Part shown: positions 35,425 through 47,065 of the stretch, in pieces | Layout: every line of letters begins with the position of its first letter | Position numbering within the stretch: position 1 is the stretch's first letter | DNA from: Trogon surrucura | Lineage: Eukaryota > Chordata > Aves > Trogoniformes > Trogonidae | Reading direction: 5' to 3' | Length of the DNA stretch: 64,000 nt | Assembly: GCA_020746105.1 (NCBI GenBank) | Contig: CM036622.1 | Span: 12,696,487-12,760,486, forward strand | Translations under genes and position numbers: made by a program | The notes under the pieces: generated by a model | What the model saw: the letters and a program-made list of their open reading frames with translations, nothing else | What the model was told of the DNA's origin: nothing | Database searches by the model: none

Positions 35425-38400
35425 AAAAACATCCCACCTTCAGCTGAAATATTATTACCAGACAGCTGGCTGGCTGTCAAGAAGTAGCCCATCTCAAATA
35501 AGCAAGATATAGTAAGAAGAGGCAAGGCTGTACTAGCTTTTATTAGGCCAGCACGCACATCTGATGCAGTGGTTGAGCTATTTGGGGTACATATGACCAT
35601 CTCCAGGAGAAATAGCAATTATCAGGCCAAGTGTATGTGGGAACAGCCAGTCTGATTTGTAAGAGTTACACTTAGACTGTCTTACTGTTTGCATGATGCT
35701 CCCCAGCAAAAATGTTTGCCCCCATTCTCAGAGGTGCTGCCTGCCCCTGTCTGGGTGACTGTTTTTAGGGCGGGACGGCATCTATATCGACAAAGATCAT
35801 AGAAAGTAGAAAGTAATTTTCAAGCCTAAACCAAAGACAAAAGTCAAGTAGAAACGTACTCCACAAAATTTTTCTCCTTTGAGCTGCCTTCCTCCTAAGG
35901 AGAAATGAATGGTTTATCCTGACAAATGCTATAAACTAAAAGCTCTGAAGTATTTTTATTGGTAAGGTTTCCTATGTTAGAAAAACATTTAATTTTTTCT
36001 CTTATTTTAGCCTAGCTAACCCAAAAGTATTTAAACACAGAAGAAGAAAGAAGTAAAAGAAAAGAATAAGAAGGGGCTTTAAACTCTAGGAACATTTTTC
36101 CTGCAGTGAACTGACTGAGGTTCGTAACAAAAGTTGAGCATGTAATATTTTCCACTGCTTACGGTTCCCTTCTGAACTTCCATTTTGTGGGAAAACACTT
36201 GGATCGCTGCTGACCTGTCTCTGGAAAAGGCTCGCTATGTATTTTGGCTTGGCTTCCTTCCATGTCTATTCCTCTAAGTCTGTTCCCCATTTCAACATCT
36301 CTTATTGCCACATTCCCAAACATGTTACACAATCCTAAAGAAGAAATTTATAGGAATATTAGTAATTTAGCTGTGACCAAACAAGCACTTTTCCTTTTTA
36401 ACCAATCATTCTCTCCTGGGAACCATAGTTCCGTGGTTGTTTGCTCACTTGTTTACAGCATTGCACTGGACATAATATTTAAACAGGCAAATGACTCCAA
36501 GTAGTATAAGTCTGTGAAAGCCAGTGCTCTGCGGCAGCTTTCAAAGCAAAACCTGGCTGGAAATATTATGTGAAGACTTTTCCAACAGAACCTGGAAAAG
36601 TCTCATATGTGAGTGCATAACCTTCATACAGCCAAACAAATCATGCCAAATGCATGTACAGAAGGTTCCCACTTTGATGTCTATAGCCTGAGGCAGCACC
36701 ATCCTGATGAGAGTCCTGAGCAGTCTGGGAATGTAACCCATCACCAAGTACGGGGCACACATGTAATGCCAGCAGATACGAGGTTGCACAACTTACCCCA
36801 GGACTGAAATTACTCATAAACAACAAGTAGCTTAGAGGCAGTCTCGCCAAACGTACTGAAATACACAACTGTTGCCTGACCTTGCAAGATCTTTTTACTT
36901 AAACACTGGCTCCCATGACAACCTACAGGTTGTCAGTTTGCCAAGTCAAAGACTTTAGTTTTCAGTATTTCATCAGAAGATTACACCAAGTTCAATGCCA
37001 ACTTCTCTGGAAAAAGTAGATCTCCATTATGCGAGCTTAAAACCCAAGCTACAATCAAGAACTTTTAATCTGTCTCTGTAGAACAAAAGCTTCCAATTCA
37101 TAACGTGAATTATATTTTGTTGACCTTCACTTGTTTTTTTTTACCATGCTCCAAATGTTGCCACCTCTGCAGAAGAACCTCCCAGGTGAAGTATCTACCT
37201 GTCGCAGTTTACAGCCTGACACATTAGCATGAAATAATATGACCGACTTCAAACTTATGCACTCATTACAAGCTGCAGCCCATGGTCGCTGTTATTTCTG
37301 CTTGACTGTGACTCCAGCATTGATAAAGACCTTTGAGAAAAAGATCTGTGTAATGAGTTAAGGTCAGTAATTGCTCAAGCTGGCTCCATGAATTCCACCT
37401 TCAAGCCAACACAAAGGAAGTCCTGCAGCCATACTGTTCTCTACCATGATCACATTCACCCTCTATCATGCAGTTGGTATAAACTAACATCAACTTTAAG
37501 TAGAGAACTATGATCAAGAGCTACTCAGCCTCTCGCAGAAATGAGAAAGAAGTCTAGAAAGACCCTCTAGATTTGAGTAAGTGAACACAGCCACAGACAG
37601 AGCAGCGAGCTGCTGAGGCAGCAGTCACAGCCGATGGCTGCCTGACAGTCACTTGAACCTAAAGCAGGTCTGCTAAAAGCAACACACATCACCTTGCCCG
37701 TGAGCACATAAGGAGATGGCCCCACAGATATGAAATTACAGTTTTCCATCTAAGGCTACCCAAGCAATCCAACACAGTCTGCACTAACTTCAAGTAGAAG
37801 CAGATTTTATATTTTCTTGCCTCAAGGTGGTGAGCCCTGCAATCTGCCAAACAATGACACCATATGTCACCATAGAGGGGTCTTCATCACAAAGACTCAG
37901 ACGCAGGCAAAAATAAGTTTCTCCGTCACTGGTACCCTACAATTACCAGCAATATCCTCAGCCTGAGAACGTGGGTACCTACGCCTGAAGCGACAGATAT
38001 TCATTCTCACTATATGTTGCTTCCTCCCAACATCCTAGCAATATCACTGATGTCTTTTCTGGCTTCAGTTCGTGCCTACAGGGCAACACTGTCAACATTG
38101 TTGCATGGGCAGTGGGACATCCAGCTACTTGGCAGTATGCAGCAGATGTCCAACCAGCCTAACTGCCCATTTCACCTATCACATTCTCACCTCAGAGTAG
38201 GTTGTCTCTGGTTATGCCCAGTTACTGCATGGATTTTGGTCCGGGATCACCAGGGATGTGTGTGTGCAGATGGACCCTCAATAGCTTGAGGGAGCTAATG
38301 CAGCCTAGAGCAGACAAAACAGCCAAATATCTTGCATTGCACCACTGCATCCTTACACTTGAGCTTGTTTGGCCTGCCAGATATAAGCCACTCTATCTGC

Positions 38401-41400
38401 CAACTCTTTCAGAAGTAAAGCATCAAGAAAAAGTTATTTTCTAACAGCCTCATGGATAAAACTGAGTAGCAACCATGAAGCACAGGGCAGGGACAGGAGC
38501 AAGGGGAAGGGGAAGCAGAAATGTCATAAGCCTCTCTCCATAACACCATCAAATTGTGTAATACACCCCCAGCTTCTAAATGTCAGCACTAGCGAGTAGA
38601 TTTTCTCCTGCCTTGGTGAGTTTTCCATTTCTTTCCAGGGCAGAACTGCAAGCTATGTAGGCAGTAACAAGGGAATGAGTAGGCAAACCAAGTGACAGAT
38701 ATTTGTCAAAAAAATTGGACAAAAAATTCCCACATCCTCTTCAAGGATCTTAGTTGCTATAGAATCACAAAAATAGCATTGGGCTCTAAAGGAACTATAA
38801 ACCAGTAACTTTTTCTCAACTCTGCAAACTGGTGGAGGGGTAAACAGGAGAAAAAATACAAGACTAGGGCCAGAGCCACAAGCTATTGGGAGCCTTTAGG
38901 ACAGAAGGAAAATAGGTTTGAGCCCTCCTGCTTGAATTTTCTGGGAAATAATAAAGTTAATGAAAAACTGCCATATCCAGACTCAATACAGAGATTTACT
39001 GACAGCTGTGCCAGCACAGTATGATCTGTCAGTTTGTTGGCTACCCTCAACAACAAATACTTGGATTTCCTTTATCAAGGACATTTTATCCACATTCAGG
39101 CTGAAATACAGTACATCCTAACATACCAGGGCCTCATTAGATGTGCCATGGATATACCTGGGATGAATTAGGGGACTTGTTACCCAAGTTTCCGCCTGTG
39201 ATAACTGTAAATTATTAGTGCTAAAGCAAAGCTCGGAGAAGATGCCTCAATCACTGTTTCTAAAGCATTTTGTATGGAAAGGAACACAGTCTTACTAAGA
39301 TCACCTGGACTGACTTTCACCTGCCCGAGCAGAGGCCAATGCATTCCATAGCTGAATGTCCCATGCCAGAGGAAAGGACAAACCTGGGCTGGGACAAATG
39401 CTGTGGAAAAGGCCCAAGGTGTCCAGTGTGCTGTTTCCATCACAATTGCAAGAGAAGGAAGGTGGAGGTGCCCCTTGACTTGGCAAGCACAGAACAAAGG
39501 AAAAAAGGAGAGAAAATGTAATGCTTTTGTTAGAGGCAGATGGAGACTCAACGGGACACAGCTATGACAGAATGGTTCAGACTCTACATTTGCCTTCAAC
39601 CCCATCCAGCCTTGGTGTTCACTTAGATATTCTTGCCATTGCAGGACTCAGTCTGTTGGCACAAACCCCTCGGTGCCCGCTCTGGTGGGACCTGGGGCCT
39701 CTCGACCCCACGGGGCTCACAGCTGTTGTCACCACACAGGAACATTCTTTGGACTGGCAGCAATGTGGCAGGGGTGACACAGGACCAGCTCAGGGCTGCT
39801 CCCCAATTCTTTAACCAGTGGAACTTTTCTCCCAGAGTGCAAGACAAAACCCTTTCTCTCTTCCAAATTACCATTCCTCTCTCAAAGAAAAGTTAATGAA
39901 TCAGAATGAAGCCAGGCAGGGCATGGGGAGGTCCTAGGGGCAACTTGGTCATGGCCAGTGATGCCCTGGCTAGGGCCACTGGGACCACAACTGTCCCAGC
40001 CCTTGCCTTAAACACAAGACCAAAAGAGCAAGTTTCACCTGTATTATTTCATTACGATGATTGTTGCTTTGTTTTTCACTCCACACTTGGACATGAAAGC
40101 AACCTCAAATCAAGAGGAGGAAGAAATACTGAGAAATGGGCAGGATTTTTGATTTTGTCTTTGGTGAGGGTCATGGCACAGCAAGGGTGTTTCCAGCATT
40201 TTGTTCTGTTCCAAGACATTTCCCACATAATTAGCCCTCTTGCCACTGGGGAACTATTCAATATGTACCTTCTCTAGTGAGCAGTCCCATCTAACCACAG
40301 CAGTCAAGTAGCAAATAACACTTTGATTGTCCATGCTTATATTTTCCATCTTCAGTAGTGCAGATATTTTATTTCCATTACATTTTCCAGCCACACTTCT
40401 ATACATGACAGATATAAAAGATGACAGTTAACTCATACTTTTCCTGAGGCCACCTCATTTCAAAGCCTGTTATCTAGATTTTCTCTGTTACTCTAGAAAG
40501 TGAGGGAGAAAAACCATATTATGCCATCTATGAGTTTGTGATAACAATAATGCAATTCTGTCCCCAAAATCTATTGTTCTTCTTGAGATGACTGACTTAA
40601 GACTGAATTCTCCTACTCAGTGGGGTTTTTCTTCCAAATAATTTTTTAGTTTTGAGTTAGGTTTGTTTGGTTTTCTCCCAAAATACTCAATATCCTTAAG
40701 GTGTGACTAAAGACAAGAAGATGGCTCCTTTTCAAAGAAGCCAATCCTGTGAGAGTTCCTGTCTCTTCTGCTTTAAGTGTGTTAACAGGAAGAGGAGAAA
40801 GGCAGAAGGTTCCCCCAAAAACATATGGATAATACAACCCCACAGTGACAGGCTCTGGCTTTCATGGTCCCAGAGAATGAATGTATGTGTTTACTTCTGC
40901 AGGGCTCTGAATTCAGATAAGTGAGGATCACTGAGTTCATTCTGCCATTAAATCTGTCACACCAGCCTTCTACCATCACTGGTGGTGTCCAGGATCAATA
41001 AAAATATTGTAGAAGCATGAAAAAAAAACAAAAAAAAAGCCCACCAAAATATTTTAACTTGGCTTTGTACTTGTTTATGACCTATGCAACACACTTTAAT
41101 CTGGATTTTAACTTCCTCTAAGAAAAACATTTATAACTCATTAAAATTACCCCCCCCACAAAAAAACCCCAACCCATCCCCAAAATAAAATAAACAAACC
41201 AAGGAGGACAGGGTGGGCTTGTTGCCATTTATGTCTATGGAAATTTGGTGGATTTTGGGCTACTTCCTAACTGATTGTTCTGCACATTGTTTGCTTTTGA
41301 CAGAGAAAGGGAACCAGACAACAGTGAGAATTTTGTTAACAAGTTTCTCCAAGAACTTTCACAGTTAGCTACTCCAAGCAACACAAAACTAACAGTTTCT

Positions 41401-42019
41401 TTATAACATCTTATCTACACCTTAGTAGTTACATGTTCCTTTGGCAGTTAGGTTCTATAGTACATTTGCTGTTTGAAAACTACTAGAGTAACTATAAAAA
41501 CTTATGCAAGCTAGAATTTTATTCTGAGATGGATTAATAATCATCACCCTGGTTTTGGCAAGTGAAAAGTTGGAGAGCTTTGTACCATACCACAAAGGCA
41601 TCAGAAACTGAAGAATTGGAGAGTCAGGAAACACAAATGGAGAAAAATTATTTTCAAGGATAATGTCAGAAGTTAGTAGCTGATGGCAAGGTTAACGCTA
41701 TGGGGATTATGAAGCTCACACTGCAGAAGAGCAAAAAAAACTAATAAAGCATCGCTTTTACTCACCCACTCCCATTTTCAAAATGCATATAAAGGAGTAG
41801 TTCTATCAACTGGATTACCAGAGTTCCAAATTAAAACGATAGTTCATTTTCCTTTACTTCTGGTTGATGATCTCGCTTTCACACCAAGCTAAAACATAAG
41901 TAGCTCAAGAGTTGTCTGACAATCACTAGAGAATAGAAAGACTGAAGTTTTTTAGAGAAATGCAGCATTCGGAAGAGGTATCAGTAGGAAAGAATTAGCA
42001 TCAATATCCTGTACTGCTT
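35425..42019. other. Non-coding single-copy sequence
   Basis: No exon is recognised. Notable stretches are 37200-37400, unique sequence of mixed composition, and C/A-rich low complexity at 41150-41200. Open frames of up to 141 codons (39180-39605, - strand) have no recognised domain. GC rises modestly around 39640-39990. Confidence 0.55.
41150..41200. repeat. C-run and A/C-rich low complexity
   Basis: Eight C at 41150-41157 are followed by alternating A runs and C runs, then AAAATAAAATAAAC-type sequence. Confidence 0.8.
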
Positions 42020-42125
42020 GTATGACGTGCTCACAGGCTCACAGCACTTTACAATATTACCAGGTTTTACATAATGGGAAGCTGGGACATTGCTGATTTA
42101 AGCTTAATTCCCATCCAGATACAAG
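42020..42125 (-). mobile_element. Possible MIR-like SINE relic (antisense)
   Basis: The words CAGCACTTTACAATATTA, TTTTACATAATGGGAAGCTGGGAC and TTTAAGCTTAATTCCC fall in the order seen in the reverse complement of MIR (AGCGCTTTACATGTATTA, TTTTACAGATGAGGAAACTGAGGC, GTTAAGTAACTTGCCC), with the middle apparently deleted. Divergence is high, so this is a weak call. Confidence 0.3.
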
Positions 42126-42339
42126 CTATTGTTTTTATCATCTGTGTCTCAGGGCAGCTGTTGAATCAAATGGGCACTTTCCTCACAGGTAAAAAAAGCC
42201 ATGGGCTAGGAAGGTAAAAATAGCTGTAGCAGGCCAGAGTGCTGTATCCTTTCTTGGACAGGGACCAGTATGAGATGCTGAAGTGAGACTATAAGAACAA
42301 ACTGAGCATACAGCAATACTTTGCCAGAATGCACTCACA
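42126..42339. other. Non-coding spacer
   Basis: A short unique stretch between the possible SINE relic and the ancient LINE relic. The 3' end of the LINE may extend into it. Confidence 0.5.
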
Positions 42340-43835
42340 GTAATCAACGGCTTTAGGACTTCTCAAACCAGAAGCATATGTTCACATATCCTAGCTGCTA
42401 AAGACATTTTCTTCTATGAGCTTGTCCAGTTGCTTTTTGAGCCTGGGTAGAGTTTTGGCCCCCGCAAAGCTCTGTGGCAAAGGCTGCCGGAGCTTAACTA
42501 TGGATCATGGAAGAAAATTCCTTTGCCAGTTCTCAACTTTTGAACCCCTCATTTCACTTGGCATCACGTAACAGAAGAAGTAGAGAAAACGATGAATGAC
42601 TGTTCCCTGCCTAACTTCTCCTCTACTCTTTATTTGATAGCTCTCTATCATATTTCTCCCTCCTAGTGATTTCTTTTACACGTGGAAGAGTTGTAATCTA
42701 TTTAGTTGTAACTTAAAAGAAAATCATTCTGTATCTCTGATCATTACTGCCTTCACTCTTTGTATGCTTTCTCTTTATGCCTTTTTTGAGGACGGAGGAT
42801 ACAAGAGGCGGGCACACCATTGACTCCTAGGGCAGCACAACTGTTTCTTCTGGTTTTCTACTCCATCTCTTTCCTAACACCGCCTAATCAGCACTCAACT
42901 GACATTTTCAAAGAACTGTCCAAAATGACTTTAAAACATTTTATGATTACTAATAGCTACTTTACAGCCTACTGCTGTATATCTATATCTCAAAAATGCA
43001 CTACCTCACTTTTACCGATAGCATCAGATGGTGTTTTGTCACCTAGTTCTGAAATTCCATCTTTCTACACCATCTTGAAGTAGGCTCCGTTTCTCTTCTG
43101 AAACTTCCTTTTGTCATCCTCTGCCCCACTTTGCCAGAACACTCATGAGCAATTTAGGCAGCTCTGGCCCTAGTACTGATCTCCAGGAGACTCCTGGAGA
43201 CCTTCCCTGTGAAAATTCATTATCTCCTTACAGTTTAAGTGAGATTCAGTGTATAAATGTCATGTTGTGTGCGGCATAGCCTGTGTAGCACTGACAAGCA
43301 CACGTTTCCCTTAAATCCCAGGCCACATCTGTCAGCTTCACGCAGGTGTCTTGGATATCGCAGAGCATCCTAGGTGGCACAAAGTGCTTACTTTCAGGCC
43401 ACCGAATCCAGCTCTTTGTTTTCTATTTCTTAATGAGTTACAGACAATCACAGTGCTTAATAATTTTGTTCAAGTGTTTGGCAAAAGCTGTTTTGGAAAT
43501 TCATACCTGCCACATGAACTTTTTGCACATGCAGGTAACTACTCTGGAAAAATCTCTAATAAATTTGCAGGTAATGAGATATTTCTAGAAAAGCAATGAT
43601 AACTCTTTCTTATCGTACCTTATTTGTTTATGTGCCTCGTTATGTGTCTCTACACTTTCCACAGTTTCCCAATATGAACATTAGACTTATTGGTTGCTCA
43701 TCCCCACACTCTCATGAAATTCTGTTTTATATATTGAAGTCACATTTGCCACATTTTAATCATCTGGTACCAAAGCAGTTTTAGGTGCTATATTATAGAT
43801 CGAAAAAGTTGCACTTCTCCACAATAAATGTTGAT
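42340..43835 (-). mobile_element. Ancient CR1/L3-like LINE relic (ORF2 3' two-thirds, antisense)
   Basis: A 1.5-kb stretch is collinear with the antisense of the CR1/L3-type LINE ORF2 known from turtles, crocodilians and birds. On the - strand, in order: the reverse-transcriptase entry words LVPDD and NVANVTSIY near 43700-43770; the region read on + as CTCTGGCCCTAGTACTGATC near 43160; a word read on + as CCTCTCATCATTACTGCC-like sequence near 42740; and the C-terminal tail near 42412-42490, which translates to LPQSFAGAKTLPRLKKQLDK and fits the family pattern LPQ-x(4)-AKTL-x-x-F/LKK-x-LDK. The relic carries many stops and indels and is 5'-truncated, so it encodes nothing. The open frames on the + strand at 42820-43784 are shadows of it. 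Its divergence is far greater than that of the CR1 copies nearby, implying insertion long before them, perhaps in an early archosaur or amniote ancestor. Family assignment between CR1 and L3 is uncertain, and both ends are approximate. Confidence 0.82.
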
Positions 43836-44027
43836 GGAAAGATGCTGAACCTGAGCACTGGCTCAGCATAAATTAATCCATGAATTAATCTGTAATTGAC
43901 GCACCATGATCAGCCCTTGACAAAAGTGAGGATGTGCATCTAATTCTTGGTCTGTGGCCTTTTTGCATTTAAAACGTACAGCCATATGCCACAGATGGAG
44001 TGACGCATTTCACTCGTAAGAGAGAAG
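43836..44027. other. Non-coding spacer
   Basis: About 190 bp between two LINE fragments of opposite orientation. The first part may still belong to the older relic. Nothing else is recognised. Confidence 0.5.
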
Positions 44028-44280
44028 TAGCAATAGGTTTATTGACTGCAACAGGGTAGGTTTAGACCCGGCATTAGGAAAAATCTCTTCACAGAAAGAG
44101 TAGTCAGACATTAAAATAGGCTGCCCAGGAAGGTGTTTGAGTCCCCATCCCTGGATGTGTTTAAAGGTCACTTAGATGTGGTGTTGGAGGATATGGTTTA
44201 GGGGTGAGGTTTGTAGAGTAGGGTTGATGGTTGGACTTGATGATCCCAAAGGTCTTTTCCAACCTGAATGATTCTATGAC
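44028..44280 (+). mobile_element. CR1 LINE 3' end (truncated, + strand)
   Basis: The translated + strand gives the CR1 ORF2 C-terminal tail: IRKNLFTERVVRH, then NRLPRKVFESPSLDVFKGHL, ending at a natural TAG at 44199-44201. One internal stop (TAA, 44112-44114) replaces the usual Trp codon. The 3' untranslated part reads GGTTGGACTTGATGATCCCAAAGGTCTTTTCCAACC and ends in AATGATTCTATGAC, the CR1-type terminal repeat. The 5' end is truncated near 44028, as in most CR1 insertions. The tail variant (GATGTGGTGTTGG...GATATGGTTTAG) differs from that of the copy at 58002-58441, so the two come from different CR1 subfamilies. Confidence 0.92.
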
Positions 44281-46870
44281 ATAAAACAATGATTTAACAA
44301 AGTTTGGTAGTAAATGCAACAGTGGTTTAACAAGACTTGATGGCAAGGTTCACTTGATATTTAATGCTTAGGGGACAGGGTCTGACAAAACTGCCAGGGA
44401 GACTCTCCCATTGAATCACAAGGTTCAGAAAGGATCCCATTGCTTTCTAAACTCTTGCTCAGAGAAGAATCTAGGTGCAGCTAGATCCAGTCCTAGTCCA
44501 AGATTGGGTCAATACTTTACATCTAACGGATTATATATGTGCAATCAAGACTTTATATCATGTAGCTAAGATTTCAAAGTTCAGCATGCTATTAATCATT
44601 TACCAAGAACCTGTTGCAGCAAGGAATCTCTCAATCTCAAGTAGTAACCTTGAGAGGAGTCCCTACTCAAGGGGAGATCCTGGTGTGCAGCCTGCTGCAG
44701 CACAGGAAAGCTCAATGGGCCCTGGGTCTCTCCACTATCTATGGAGTAAAAAAATTAATGTAGAGTCATATTTACATACCAGCTACAGAGGTTAGCTTCT
44801 TCCAAATTTGGCTTGGTCAGACATTGGCCAGGACCATGGTTAGGCGGGCACATTAGCCCTTGGCAACTGCATTGCTGTCCATCTCCCCTAAATGTAGCCA
44901 TCAAAACCAGACGCATCTATTACAAGAATCACAGGGAGTTGTTACCTGAGCAGAGTTACAGTCAGTGTTGGGGTGCCACACCATACCAGCAACTCCTCCT
45001 AAGACGTGTAAGCACAATTGGGAGTTGGCCAAAAAAAAAGTTCTGTCCTCTCAGTTCACGTCTGGCCCTTAAGCAGAACTTGCTGTAGTAGCAAAAGGAT
45101 TTTTTTGGCCAACATTCACACTGGGGCTATACTGCATTGCCACATCAGCAAAAGGCCCTTGCTCCTCACTGACATTTCTGTGCCAGCAAAACATTTTAAA
45201 AGTATAGGCTGGGCCTGTGTTTTAGTACTTTCCCATGGCTGCCCCAAGGGCTACAGCAAAAACTCCGCTCTCCATAGCTCTGTGGCAGTGCCCACAATTT
45301 TAGTTCTCTTCCTCCTACATCTTTTCCTCTTACCTGTGCATTCAAAGAAAATCAGCCCCAGCTGCTTAAACATCTGTCTCCCACTGTGCCAACACTGGAC
45401 ACGTGTCACCAGCAAACAGGGGTCAAGAGAGTGGGATATGGATCATATATTTGGATAGTCGCTGGTGAGACAGAAGTGAAAGCTTCTCAGGGATTTTTAA
45501 TCCATGAGTCATCACCGCCATTAGGAACTCAAACCTTCCTGCAAATTCAAAATGTGAGTAACTGTTTGGATTAATTAAACAATGCCTCCTTCTGTGTAAT
45601 GAGCAGTAAAAAAATAATTGTATCTAAGTGAGTATACTGTCATGTCAAGCTGTTCTTATCCACAAGAGAATGTACTTCCAGATGGAATTTACTTCTTTAT
45701 AAGGATCTTATTTCTCTGTAACATCAGATGCAAAAATCTCTCTATTTTGTGCTTCTGAAGAGATTTATTCGTAGCCACTCTTCTGGTAAGATACTTGAAT
45801 CTCCTGGCAATATTTAGACGAGGTCAGTTTCTGGCTAACACTAATGTATTGCTGTAGATTATTCCTATCCTTAGCCATATCATATCACATAAATGCATTA
45901 GGACATTTTCCTGGACTACAATGTCTTTATACATACTGGAACAACTACAGAATAAACAAATGGAAAGACATTCCCTGTGGCTGACCTGTGATTTGGAGCT
46001 CTCTCTCAATTCCTTGGGCTTCATTTTCACTGTATAAAAATAAGCCCAAGCATCAAAACTATACAACTGTCACTTCCTCTAATGTTCATCTGTGGATACG
46101 TACCTGAAAGGAGTAGTGTGGAATGTGTCTTCACAAACACCCATGCATCGATACATGCTCCATTCACATCTGTATTTCATGGCCATGTTGCACAGACCTC
46201 AGGTCAGGCCTAATGTTATTTTCAGCTTCCAGTCTTTGCCCCTTGCCTTCTTCCATCTCCGCCTTCCCCAAAAGAAGGGAAATCCAAGATGAAAGTCAAG
46301 CCATGCTGACTGTTCGGTAGGCTCCTTCCAGGCTCACCTCAGCCTGGAAGATCCGTGTGCAGAGGGACTAGTTGTGGATAATTCACACCAGAGCACAACA
46401 GTGAGAATGACAGTGCTACCAAAACCCCATACCGTTTAATGCAGCAGTTTGCTTTGCTCCTTCAGATTTTCTCAAATGCTGGGACTAGGGTTGCTTTTGT
46501 GCTATGCAAAGCGGCAAGAAGCAGGAAGGGTAGGAAGATTAAGAGAGACCAGACCAAAATTTGACTGCAGAGCATGGGAAGACTTTGGAGTCAGACTGAT
46601 GGAGAGCAGCAAGTTTATACAACTTTTGTGTCTTAGCTCCACTCCTGCAGCACTTTTTCTGGGGTACACACAAACTTCAAAGGAGAGCAATGCATAGAGC
46701 AGGTGGCCAACACCAAGTGAGCTGGCAGCAGCTCTGCAGAGGGCTCGCAGCAGCTCAGGATGGGATGTGTGTGAGGATGCTGCAGTGACTTCAGATGCCT
46801 AATGGGGAACCAGGTCACTTGACAAGCATTGCAATCTGGGCAGGAATGTATGGCGCTTCAGGTACTACTC
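44281..46870. other. Non-coding single-copy sequence
   Basis: No gene or repeat family is recognised. A 146-codon open frame on the + strand at 45018-45458 has no known motif. Confidence 0.6.
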
Positions 46871-47065
46871 TTATTCCCCCTCACAACTTCCAAAGTCTTT
46901 GAGTCATTTTCACCTTGAGAACATCACAGAAATATTTTGCTCTTGTGGCTGGAACAAAGCATTAGTTTATTCCCCCTCACAACTTCCAAAGTCTTTGAGT
47001 CATTTTCACCTTGAGAACATCACAGAAATATTTTGCTCTTGTGGCTGGAACAAAGCATTAGTTTA
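46871..47065. repeat. Exact tandem duplication, 96-bp unit, two copies
   Basis: Copy 1 (46871-46966) and copy 2 (46967-47062) are identical at every base, and the first three bases (TTA) recur at 47063-47065. The junctions therefore share TTA microhomology. The unit starts TTATTCCCCCTCACAAC and ends GCATTAGTT. Full identity means either a very recent duplication, a polymorphic allele or an assembly or read-joining artefact. No gene is affected. Confidence 0.97.

Noticed and set aside
38758-38815. Possible CR1 antisense end (TATAGAATCACAAAAATAG...)
   Set aside because: Only a short AGAATCACA-like word agrees. The following sequence does not follow the CR1 3' pattern.
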